NCBI GenBank assembly: GCA_964442605.1
Contig: CAYTZR010000005.1
Coordinates: 1-64,000, forward strand
From: Monoglobus sp964442605
GTDB lineage: Bacteria; Bacillota; Clostridia; Monoglobales; Monoglobaceae
Direction: 5' to 3'
Length of the DNA: 64,000 bases
Part shown: one piece after another, positions 16,028-26,100 of the stretch
Position numbering within the stretch: position 1 is the stretch's first letter
Layout of the letters: the number at the start of each line of letters is the position of its first letter
The notes under the pieces: model-generated
What the model saw: only the letters and a program-made list of their open reading frames with translations
Databases searched by the model: none
What the model was told of the DNA's origin: nothing
Position numbers and translations under genes: made by a program

Positions 16028-16056
16028 TTGAAATAACGGTTTAAATATGTTATAAT
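16028..16056 (+). promoter_or_regulatory. Promoter of the subtilisin-like gene
   Basis: TTGAAA (16028-16033), 17-bp spacer, TATAAT (16051-16056). Leader of about 43 nt to the ATG, with CGAGGAG as ribosome-binding site. Confidence 0.75.
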
Positions 16057-16105
16057 GATAGACGTGTTGCAATAAATTTTTTACACATTTCGAGGAGAAT
16101 TAAGT

Positions 16106-17653
16106 ATGAAGACTAAGCATATATTGTTTCTTTGCGCGTTCGCATTCATGTTATTTTTTTGTAACACGGTTCACGGTGCGGGGCTGACTGAGTATGACGG
16201 CTATATCGTAAAGTATAAAACGCCGATTGCAATAGCCGCGTCCGACTCATATGACGATAGCAACGCCCTGACTCCGCTTGTTCCCGAACAAAACATATTC
16301 CTGTTGAAAAACGAAACACCCGACTTTATTCTGACTCTGGCATCTGACAGTAATGTTGAATACATAGAGCCGGATTATACTGTTCGGATACCCGATGACG
16401 AATTGGTTTTTGAACCTGATAGCAATACAGCATCGCTTCAGATTGCGAATGCGTTTTCGCTTACGCCCACGTTTTCAGAGCCGAACGATCCGTTTTATGC
16501 CAAGCAATGGGGAACCGCGATGGTAAATGCGGATGCTGTATGGGAAAACGGAGCGTACAGCAGCGATATAAAAATCGCCGTTATTGACAGCGGAAGCGCG
16601 TCGCTGCACCCGGATATTACTCAAAATATCGTCACCGAGGTTGACTATACAGGCACAAGTGTATACGATGTCTACAAGCATTCCACATTTATTACCGGCA
16701 CTATTGCCGCGGATACAAATAACAATTTGGGAATTGCGGGAATATTACCGGAGGCAAGCATTGTTTCTCTAAAGGTCTTTAAGGAGGATACGGGATCAAT
16801 AAGTAATATTGCCAAAGCAATTTACGATGCGGTAGATGTATATGACTGCGACGTATTAAACCTGAGCCTTGGCGCTGATGTAAATTATGTAACATTGAGT
16901 GAAGCTATAGAATACGCTGTTCGGAAAAATACAATCGTTGTGGCGGCTGCGGGAAACAAGGCAGTCGGTCAAACGGGAGAAGAAATAATGTACCCCGCCG
17001 GAAACGACGGAGTAATAGGTGTTGGCTCTGTGACGAGCGATAAGGAATGGTATTCAAACAGCCACTACAACTCATCGGTTGATGTTTGCGCTCCCGGAGT
17101 CATTGTGTACAGCGCCCTCCTCAGCGTAAGCTCAGACAAGATTAGATATACATACGGCACCGGCACCGGTACCTCCTACGCTGCTCCTTATGTAACGGCG
17201 GCAGCGGCGGTCGCGAAATATTATGACCCATCTATAGACAGTGATGGGTTTATGGAACTTCTGGCAAACACCTGCGAGCATTTGGGAGATCCGGGTAAAA
17301 ACGCAAAATACGGTTATGGTTTGATTAATTTGCGTGAAATCGTAGATTATTATAACAAATTGTTAAAATTCGCCCGTTTTAACGTGGAGATAAACGATGA
17401 CACCGCAAACGTCAGCTTGCTGCTTATAAACCGCCCCCTAAAAGACGGAACGGTTTATGTATGCTCCTACGGCGATGATGATACGTTGATTGACTCAAAA
17501 GCCATAACCGCCGGGTCAAGCTCTTTGCAAAGCATTGACGACATAGCGCTCACTTTGGACACAAGTGCGGGGCAGCCGTACATAAAGGTATTTTTCTGGG
17601 ATGAGAATATGAAACCGATTATAGAACCGTATATTTATCAGGTTAGTTTATGA
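16106..17653 (+). CDS. Secreted S8 (subtilisin-like) serine protease
   Basis: 515 residues. A signal peptide (about 1-24, ending HGA) is followed by an I9-like propeptide region (about 28-95) and the catalytic domain. The triad is visible: D161 in IAVIDSGSA, H192 in KHSTFITGTIAA, and S357 in GTGTSYAAPYVTAAAA; the oxyanion Asn is in VVAAAGNKA. The usual HGT around the histidine is HST here, a tolerated but uncommon change. About 110 residues after the protease domain form a beta-rich C-terminal region without a recognised anchor. Probably extracellular, perhaps processing surface proteins such as the adhesin encoded nearby; that link is inferred only. Confidence 0.9.
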   Translation: MKTKHILFLCAFAFMLFFCNTVHGAGLTEYDGYIVKYKTPIAIAASDSYDDSNALTPLVPEQNIFLLKNETPDFILTLASDSNVEYIEPDYTVRIPDDELVFEPDSNTASLQIANAFSLTPTFSEPNDPFYAKQWGTAMVNADAVWENGAYSSDIKIAVIDSGSASLHPDITQNIVTEVDYTGTSVYDVYKHSTFITGTIAADTNNNLGIAGILPEASIVSLKVFKEDTGSISNIAKAIYDAVDVYDCDVLNLSLGADVNYVTLSEAIEYAVRKNTIVVAAAGNKAVGQTGEEIMYPAGNDGVIGVGSVTSDKEWYSNSHYNSSVDVCAPGVIVYSALLSVSSDKIRYTYGTGTGTSYAAPYVTAAAAVAKYYDPSIDSDGFMELLANTCEHLGDPGKNAKYGYGLINLREIVDYYNKLLKFARFNVEINDDTANVSLLLINRPLKDGTVYVCSYGDDDTLIDSKAITAGSSSLQSIDDIALTLDTSAGQPYIKVFFWDENMKPIIEPYIYQVSL

Positions 17654-17682
17654 TACACTATAAAATAAAACAGAATATATTT

Positions 17683-17720
17683 AAATCACCCATAATATTA
17701 TCATATATGAGGTGATTTTT
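17683..17720 (+). terminator. Hairpin with T run that contains the next gene's ribosome-binding site
   Basis: Arms AAATCACC (17683-17690) and GGTGATTT (17711-17718) plus a short T run. The right arm overlaps the Shine-Dalgarno sequence AGGTGA of the deacetylase gene, whose ATG is at 17722. The same fold could end transcription or hide the ribosome-binding site. Confidence 0.6.
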
Positions 17721-17721
17721 T

Positions 17722-18621
17722 ATGTATGTGATAAAGCTTAAATCGCTGATATTTTTCGCTGTAATCTTTATTGTTTCAACAGGCATTGGGATATTCGGAA
17801 TAAGCTGTCTGCGCAGTGAAGCTCCGCACATAATCGAAAGCTTCTCGGAGCAGACAGAGGATGCGATCAGCCTGCCGATAATTATGTATCACGGGCTTAC
17901 CGAAAATCCATCAAAGGTCAATGCATACGTCATATCGGTGTCCGACTTTGAGAGCGATTTAAAATATCTAAAAGAAAACGGATACACCGCCGTTTTCATG
18001 AGCGACGTTATAAGCTATGCGGACGGGAACGGAGATCTGCCCGAAAAGCCGATAGTTCTTACCTTTGATGACGGTTTTGAAAATAACTATGAATATGGTC
18101 TTCCGCTGCTTGAAAAATACGATATGCGCGCAGTTGTATCAGTTGTGGGCAGCTATACCGAAAATTATTCAAGTATTTCGGATAACAATCCGGAATATGC
18201 GTATTTAAACTATGAAACAATAAATAAAATGACGGAAAGCGGCAGATTTGAAATAGCCAACCACAGCTATGATATGCATATGCTTCCGAACATGGCGGGC
18301 AACACAGACGGGCGAAAGGGCGCGGCAAAAACCATCGGGGAATCGGATGATGTATATCGCGAAAAGCTGATTTCCGATACCCGGAAAGCTCAGGATTTGC
18401 TCAGCGAAAATTGTGGAATTATACCGAATGTTTACACATATCCCTACGGTGAAATTTCAAAGCCGGCGGAAGCAATACTTAAAGAAATGGGCTTTAGAGC
18501 CACTCTGTCATGCCTCGAAAGGGAAAACTACATAACTCCGAAAAACCCCGACTGCCTCTACTGCCTCTGCCGCTACCTCCGCGACAACACCCGCTCCGCC
18601 TCCGATATTCTGCAAAATTAA
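17722..18621 (+). CDS. Polysaccharide deacetylase family protein
   Basis: 299 residues with one N-terminal membrane segment (about 7-26; IFFAVIFIVSTGIGIFGI), so membrane-anchored and facing outward. The NodB-type CE4 domain shows IIMYHGLTENP (about 52-62), LTFDDGFENN with the catalytic Asp and metal Asp (about 113-122) and the His-rich motif ANHSYDMH (about 177-184). Such enzymes de-N-acetylate peptidoglycan or other glycans. The last 25 or so codons are notably C-rich compared with the rest. The ribosome-binding site lies inside a hairpin. Confidence 0.9.
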   Translation: MYVIKLKSLIFFAVIFIVSTGIGIFGISCLRSEAPHIIESFSEQTEDAISLPIIMYHGLTENPSKVNAYVISVSDFESDLKYLKENGYTAVFMSDVISYADGNGDLPEKPIVLTFDDGFENNYEYGLPLLEKYDMRAVVSVVGSYTENYSSISDNNPEYAYLNYETINKMTESGRFEIANHSYDMHMLPNMAGNTDGRKGAAKTIGESDDVYREKLISDTRKAQDLLSENCGIIPNVYTYPYGEISKPAEAILKEMGFRATLSCLERENYITPKNPDCLYCLCRYLRDNTRSASDILQN

Positions 18622-18689
18622 ATACTACAAATCCTATCACTACTATCATAAGTTATTAACTATCTTAACTATTAACTATTAACTTAATA

Positions 18690-19895
18690 TTACCGGCTTA
18701 ACGGTTCGTACTCAATAATTTTATGGTTTACGGAAAAAAATTCAATATTTGAATCAAAATACAGATGAGAAATCTTTCCTCCGAATATAAATTCACCGTT
18801 CTCATATGTGTTTGAGCTGTCCCATGTGGTATCGACAATCAACCATCTTCCATCCGTGTATACCTCATTCCATGCGTGGTTTTCATACATCGTATCGATA
18901 TTCTCAGCCGTCCAAGCGGAGTCTCCTCCATTAATATCCAAAGCGTAACCAGAAACAACATTGCATGGAATTCCCATACTGCGGCATAGAGCGGCATAAA
19001 CAACGGCGTAGCCGAGACATAGTGTTCTCCTTCCGCTGATAATTTCAGTGGCGGATTCGGGAAGACTCATGTTACTGTCGGCAAGGCTTACATCGTAATA
19101 CAGTTCGGAAGCAACCCAGTCATGGAGCGCTGCCGCACGATCATAATCGTTTTCACAGTCTTCGCAGATTTTCTCCGCAAGAAGCTTCACGCTCGGATCG
19201 TCTGACTGTATCAAGCTTGTAGCGGTCAGAGCCTCGCTTAACGGTCTGTCCGCTTCGTAAAGTGTTAAATTGTGTTCAAGCGCCGGTGACGGCTTTAAAA
19301 CCCATTCACCGGTTTCTTTTTTTATAATTTTTATATAATCACATGCCCAGCTGTTATAGCTGCCAAATTCCGCCGGTCCCGAAAATATTTCAACGCTCAG
19401 CGCATCATAATCATCGGGCAGTGAAACTGTTTCGTCAAAGCTGAAATCAGGGTCTGTGCCGATTATCGTCTGAGACACGTTTTCTCCGCTCTCGGTGTTT
19501 ACCATGAGAGCGATATATGCCATATCGGCTGAGCCTGAATTTCCGTAGACACCGAGACTGTCATAGTTAACGTCTATTCCAATGTATTCTTTCGGATAGA
19601 ATGTTAACCTTGAACCGCTTTTAACATAATTATTGGCAACCATATCATCAGATGGCGTCGTCTGTGTATCTCCCGCCGAGCGGGTTGTCATCTTATTAAA
19701 CACAGGTAATCGGATAGTGCTTTGGTATACGTTTTCACTTATTTCCGATATTTTTTTACACAGCTCAGGATGGTTTTCCTCCAAATACGGCACATAATCG
19801 GACGGTTCTCTGAATATATCCGTCATAATGTTAACAGTGCATAAGAGAAATATTATACATACAAGAGCTGTTAATGTCCCAAAAAATTTTTTCAC
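18690..19895 (-). CDS. Membrane-anchored transglutaminase-like protein
   Basis: 401 residues. An N-terminal hydrophobic segment (FFGTLTALVCIIFLLCTVNI) anchors or exports it; a beta-rich region of about 200 residues follows, then a transglutaminase-like core with the Cys-His-Asp triad: RTLCLGYAVVYAALCRSMGI, NHAWNEVYTDGRW and LIVDTTWDSS. Bacterial members act as peptidases or crosslinking enzymes on surface proteins; the substrate is unknown. GTG start with AAAAGGATGAT upstream. It is divergent from the adhesin gene and read from an unusual multiple promoter. Confidence 0.88.
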   Translation of the reverse strand: MKKFFGTLTALVCIIFLLCTVNIMTDIFREPSDYVPYLEENHPELCKKISEISENVYQSTIRLPVFNKMTTRSAGDTQTTPSDDMVANNYVKSGSRLTFYPKEYIGIDVNYDSLGVYGNSGSADMAYIALMVNTESGENVSQTIIGTDPDFSFDETVSLPDDYDALSVEIFSGPAEFGSYNSWACDYIKIIKKETGEWVLKPSPALEHNLTLYEADRPLSEALTATSLIQSDDPSVKLLAEKICEDCENDYDRAAALHDWVASELYYDVSLADSNMSLPESATEIISGRRTLCLGYAVVYAALCRSMGIPCNVVSGYALDINGGDSAWTAENIDTMYENHAWNEVYTDGRWLIVDTTWDSSNTYENGEFIFGGKISHLYFDSNIEFFSVNHKIIEYEPLSR

Positions 19896-19926
19896 GCAGT
19901 ATCATCCTTTTAAAACCGATTAGCAT

Positions 19927-19977
19927 TTTATAGCATTATTATAGCATTATTATAGCATTATTTAATATTATTGGCAA
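19927..19977 (-). promoter_or_regulatory. Three extended -10 boxes repeated every 11 bp
   Basis: On the minus strand TTGCCA (19977-19972), a 17-bp spacer and TGC-TATAAT with the hexamer at 19954-19949. The 11-bp unit AATGCTATAAT is then repeated, giving further TGC-TATAAT (19943-19938) and TGC-TATAAA (19932-19927). Each copy is an extended -10 element. The gene start is at 19895. The rest of this 303-bp gap, 19978-20086, is AT-rich with nothing evident. Confidence 0.8.
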
Positions 19978-20086
19978 CAGAAAAAATCTCAAAAATTTAG
20001 TCATAACTCACAAAAAAACACTGAATTTATGCGAGATATACAGAAATATTTCTATAAAATTTGGCTATTTTAACCGCAGTAGCTTA

Positions 20087-20115
20087 TTGACAATAGTTTT
20101 ACGTTAATATATAAT
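20087..20115 (+). promoter_or_regulatory. Consensus promoter of the adhesin-sortase operon
   Basis: TTGACA (20087-20092), 17-bp spacer, TATAAT (20110-20115). Predicted leader about 77 nt, AT-rich. Confidence 0.8.
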
Positions 20116-20198
20116 TATAGTAATAATTATTATTATAATTATATAGTCATTCAATTGTTAATAACGTATGGTTAATTAACTGAAAGGGGAGATGTTTT

Positions 20199-23100
20199 TT
20201 GAATAAGACATACTTAAAACGCAGATGTCTTACCTCATGGCTGGTTGTTTTTTCTATGCTATTATCCGCCATGGCGGGTTTTACAATTCCGGCAAGCGCC
20301 GAAGAGGAATTAAATATGCCTGATGTCTGCGAATTTTTGACTTCAAGCGTTACTAGGGCTGAACCTGATGATAACGGAAGTACGGAAATTTCAGATGGAG
20401 CAATATTAACAAGAGATGAGATATTGGTGCTCACTCTGGATTACACATTGCTTAACAAGGAAGTTACTGCAGACGACAGTATAGTATATACTCTGCCGAG
20501 CGGCATTGCGGTAAGTACGCCTATAACGAACGGTGAAACCACCAGCACCAATGGTCAAATTATAGGGCATTATACTGCCTCCGGGGACAAAATAGAATTT
20601 AAATTTTATGAAGACTTCCTAAACGATAACAGTAATATCGTAGGTAAATTTTCATGTCAACTCAAATTCGATCAGGAGGCTCTCGCCAACCTTGCCAAAG
20701 GAAGCTTTATGTTTCCCGCGAAAAGCAGCTATACTACAATAAACGTCACATTCGCGCCCAATCCAACGAGAATCAAAACTGTTGAGAACGTAGATGAGGA
20801 AGGCACCGTTACATATAGAATTGATTTGACCCCGGATGCTACATATCATACTGTTAACATATCGGATGTTATGGGCAGCAATCTGGAATATGTTGGGGAC
20901 TTATCTGTTTCGGTGCTTGATGGCTGGCAGGAAGATACGTATTATGCTTGTTCTACCGTGACAGAAAATGATAACGGCTTTAGCTTTGATCTGTATAACG
21001 CTGAGTACGGAAAGACTTACATAATAAGATACAAGGCAAAGATCAAAGATGTATTCGATACGGGTAATACGGAAAACAGCGTATACTGGAACTGCCAAGT
21101 AGGCGATAGCAGTATGGAGCCTGATCCCGTTGCCGGTGATACATTAGACCGCGTGACATGGAGTCAGGTAAATAAGATTTCAAAAAGCGGAAGCTATAAC
21201 TCCGGAACGGGTAATATTGAATGGACAATATCCGTAAACAGCGGCAGTTTAAAAGCAAATATGAAAAAAGCGGTTGTAACAGATGAATTTCCATCATCTC
21301 TGACCGCCGAAAAAGTCACTCTGGATGGGATTGAACTACTACTCAGCGACTGTATAGACAGCGACGGGAACTTCAGCTACACATTTCCGGATGCCGATGA
21401 TATCAGCGCCCACACCTTTGTTATCACGACCTCATGCAGCGCTGAGGACGGAACATATATATCCAACATCGCGAATGTCAACTACACGGAATATGATCAG
21501 CAAGGAACGGCAAATGCCGGCGTTACCTTTGGTACGACCGCCGCTTCAACTCCCGAACCGTCTCTTGACGCGCTGCAAAAGGAACTCGTGAACGGTGATG
21601 AAACAACAGGAATCGCGAAATGGAAAATAACCATTGATGCCGCGAAACTGAGTGGTAAAACGGATGTCTATATTTCAGATACCTTTTCAAACGGCGGTTA
21701 CGCATGGGAATTTACCACCAATACAAAATATATAGCAGACTCATTTGTCGTAAAGCTCGGCGATGAAGCCTTGGTTCAAAATACGGACTACACCATTGAT
21801 TCATGGAACGGACTTTCGTTTAGCTTAAGTATTTCAGATGATGTATTAAGCAGTATCCCGGAAGATACTGCGGAAGATATTACAATTGAATACGAAACCA
21901 AAACCGATACAAGCTATTTCGATAATAATCCAAACCAAACTCTTGAGTTGGTTAACGAAGCCGCCTATAACAATGATACCGCAAGCGCTGTTTGGAGCGT
22001 AAACACCACAAAATATGTTGTTAAAAACGCTAAAAGTATAAAATGGGATGATACGTTAAACGCGTATGTGGCTGAATGGGAAATTAAATTCAACGAAGCA
22101 TTCAAGGACTTCGGAAACAACCCTGTTACATTGACCGATACCTTTGCCAATGAAGGTATGGAGTATGTTGCCGACAGTATGAGCTGGAGCGGATACGACA
22201 GCAGCTGGAACTTTATATCCTCCTGGTCAGGCGATTATGAAGTAACAACGGCGGTAACTGACGGAGGCCTTGTCTTTACAATAACAAATCCCGAAGCATA
22301 TACCTATATAATAACCTATAAGACAAAGCTTCCGGCGGACAAAGTGCCGGCAACCGGAAACGATTTGACACTGAATAATACTGTAACAGCGGAAAACGAG
22401 GAAGATTTAAGCGATACCGCATCCGCAGAAATTACGGCTGAAGATGTTGTCGCAAGGAAGACAGCAAAAGCGATAAACAACGAAAATGACAGCAGCAGCG
22501 AAGCATACGCGATCGAGTATACAGTCGATGTAAACAGATTGGCACAGGATTTAAATCCAACCTCCTCTACGCTGACGCTCAGCGATACTATCCAAAAGGA
22601 CGGAGTAGAATTACTGCCGGCGACGATCGTAGTTACAGACGCGTCCGGTCAAAGCTTGGATAAATCGAGCTACAGGGTAACCTATAGCGCCATAACACGA
22701 GAGCTGAAAGTAATTGTGCCGGATGAACAATACCTAAAAGTATCCTACAGAGTGAAGCTCACGGGCAGCGCGGGTGCTTCTGTTAGCGTAAGCAATACGG
22801 CTCAGCTCCAAGGAGAGTACGAATACGGTACCGGCACTCAAGGAAGATATACTGTTCAGAAGGCAAATTCTGAGGCTGTTGGGCGCACGGGAATATTGCA
22901 GCTTACAAAGATAGATGAGGATGACCTAACCAAAGCACTGGAGGGCGCAGTGTTCGAGTTCTATGCCGTAGATATTACCGCCGACGGAAATCTACCCGTC
23001 AAGGGTAATATTACTAAATATACCACCAATGCCGACGGTGTTATAACGTTCGGTCAGGACGAAAACGGAAACGGCACCCTACAGGAGGATACTCTATACG

Positions 23101-26100
23101 GATACGGTGAGGTAGCAGCGCCTGACGGTTATATCTTAGATGAGACTCAGTTTTATTTTGTGATAAAAGGCAATGATTTTGATACCATGTTTGCTACATG
23201 GAGTGAAAAGTATGGTACAGAATTCGCGGAAAATATTTTAACATACTCAGACGCGGGGGCAATTCATACTATTACAAATAAGGCAGAGACTATTGCCACA
23301 CCTGAGCCGACAACTGTACCAAGCACTCCAACGCCTACGCCCACGGCAACGCCAACCGCTACGCCGACGGCAACACCAACTGCTACACCAACGCCTACGC
23401 CCACGGCAACGCCAACCGCTACGCCGACGGCAACACCAACTGCTACACCGACGGCTACACCTACGGCAACACCAACCGCTACACCAACGGCAACACCAAC
23501 GGCAACGCCAACGGCAACACCAACGGCAACGCCAACGGCAACACCAACCGCTACACCAACGGCAACACCTACGGCAACGCCAACGGCTACACCGACGGCA
23601 ACACCGACGGCAACGCCAACGGCTACACCTACGGCAACGCCAACGGCAACACCGACGGCAACACCAACCGCTACACCTACGGCAACGCCGGAGCCTATCA
23701 AGATAAGCAAGGTTGAAATGGTGAACGGCACAAGTCAAGAGCTTCCCGGCGCAACGCTGACAGTTTATGTTAAGAACACGGACGGAACAATCGGCGAAAT
23801 CGCGGAAGGTACAATTAATGGTGAAACAGGAAAGCTCACATGGGTTTCGGGAGATGAGCCTACAGAGGTAAGCGGTCTTGCCGACGGCGAATATATACTT
23901 GTTGAGGAGACAGCTCCCGATGGATATACCACAGCCGAAGAAATAACCTTCACAGTTGCCGGCGGCAAGGTAGATAACGAAAATAATAGCGTTGTTATGG
24001 AGGATAAGCCTACAAAGGTAACAATTTCAAAGGTTATTCTCGGTCAAGGAACCGAGCTTGCCGGAGCGCAGCTAACCATATATACCGCCGATGAAAACGG
24101 AGAAAAGACAGATACGATAGCAAAAACCGCAGGAAGTAATGATGAGCTTACGTGGACTTCAACCGGAGAAGCAAAGGTTATTGAAAAGCTTCCCATAGGC
24201 ACATATGTTCTGGAGGAAAAACAAGCGCCCAACGGATATGAGAAAGCGGAAGACATTACGTTCAGAATTAATGCGGACGGAACAGTTGAGGTTAAAACCG
24301 ACGGCGTATTTGTTTTACACGAGGATGCTGTTGTAGTTATGGAAGATGCTCCGATAAATATTCCAAGCACTCCTACACCCACGGCTACACCAACCGCAAC
24401 ACCAACCGCAACACCAACCGCTACACCAACGGCAACACCTACGGCAACACCAACCGTAACACCTACGGCAACGCCAACGGCAACACCAACGGCAACGCCA
24501 ACAGCTACACCTACGGCAACGCCGGAGCCTATCAAGATAAGCAAGGTTGAAATGGTGAACGGCACAAGTCAAGAGCTTCCCGGCGCAACGCTGACAGTTT
24601 ATGTTAAGAACACGGACGGAACAATCGGCGAAATCGCGGAAGGTACAATTAATGGTGAAACAGGAAAGCTCACATGGGTTTCGGGAGATGAGCCTACAGA
24701 GGTAAGCGGTCTTGCCGACGGCGAATATATACTTGTTGAGGAGACAGCTCCCGATGGATATACCACAGCCGAAGAAATAACCTTCACAGTTGCCGGCGGC
24801 AAGGTAGATAACGAAAATAATAGCGTTGTTATGGAGGATAAGCCTACAAAGGTAACAATTTCAAAGGTTATTCTCGGTCAAGGAACCGAGCTTGCCGGAG
24901 CGCAGCTAACCATATATACCGCCGATGAAAACGGAGAAAAGACAGATACGATAGCAAAAACCGCAGGAAGTAATGATGAGCTTACGTGGACTTCAACCGG
25001 AGAAGCAAAGGTTATTGAAAAGCTTCCCATAGGCACATATGTTCTGGAGGAAAAACAAGCGCCCAACGGATATGAGAAAGCGGAAGACATTACGTTCAGA
25101 ATTAATGCGGACGGAACAGTTGAGGTTAAAACCGACGGCGTATTTGTTTTACACGAGGATGCTGTTGTAGTTATGGAAGATGCTCCGATAAATATTCCAA
25201 GCACTCCTACACCAACAGCAACGCCTACGGCAACACCGACGGCTACACCAACTGCTACGCCCACGGCTACACCAACCGCTACACCAACGGCAACGCCAAC
25301 GACTATGCCGACAACTCCGACAATAGAGCCCACGGCAACGCCGACTGCAGAGCCGACAACTCCGACAACAGAGCCTACGGCAACGCCGACTGCGGAGCCG
25401 ACAACTCCGACAATAGAGCCTACCGCAACGCCAACGACTATGCCGACAACTCCGACAATAGAGCCTACCGCAACGCCGACGACTATGCCGACAACTCCAA
25501 CAATAGAGCCTACGGCAACGCCGACGACTATGCCGACAATTCCAACAATAGAGCCAACGGCAACGCCGACTACGGAGCCGACAACTCCGACAATAGAGCC
25601 TACGGCAACGCCGACTGCGGAGCCGACGGCAACACCAAGTATACCCATAGTTCCCGTACCGGAAACTACGCCTACACCAACGGCTACGCCGGACGCTTCT
25701 GCAACAACGGAGCCGGAGGCAACAACTACACCGGAAGCTTCTCCAACAACGGAGCCTACGACAACTCCAACATTGGAGCCTACAGCAACACCGACTGCGG
25801 AGCCAACGGCAACGCCTGTTACTGTAACCCAACCGACAGTACACAACCATTACAGAGGCGGAGTTATAATAGGAACGACCGACCCATTGCCTACCGCTAC
25901 CCCCTCGGTAACTTCGGAGCCTACATCTGAGCCCATGCCGGAATCTACGCCGGCGGATCATGATTATACTAATTCGCCCGGAACAGACATATCCGGAGAT
26001 ACATCAGACGAGACCGCAATTGATAATTATGATACTCAAAACGATACTCAAAGCGGTGACGTTTATGAAGATAACGCGGACGGCGATGGCGGAGCAGCTC

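Noticed and set aside
23264..25846. Long minus-strand open frames (GVAV or Cys/Arg-rich) opposite the adhesin stalks
   Set aside because: They mirror the Thr-Pro-Thr-Ala repeats of the plus strand, have no ribosome-binding site and are lost outside the repeats.
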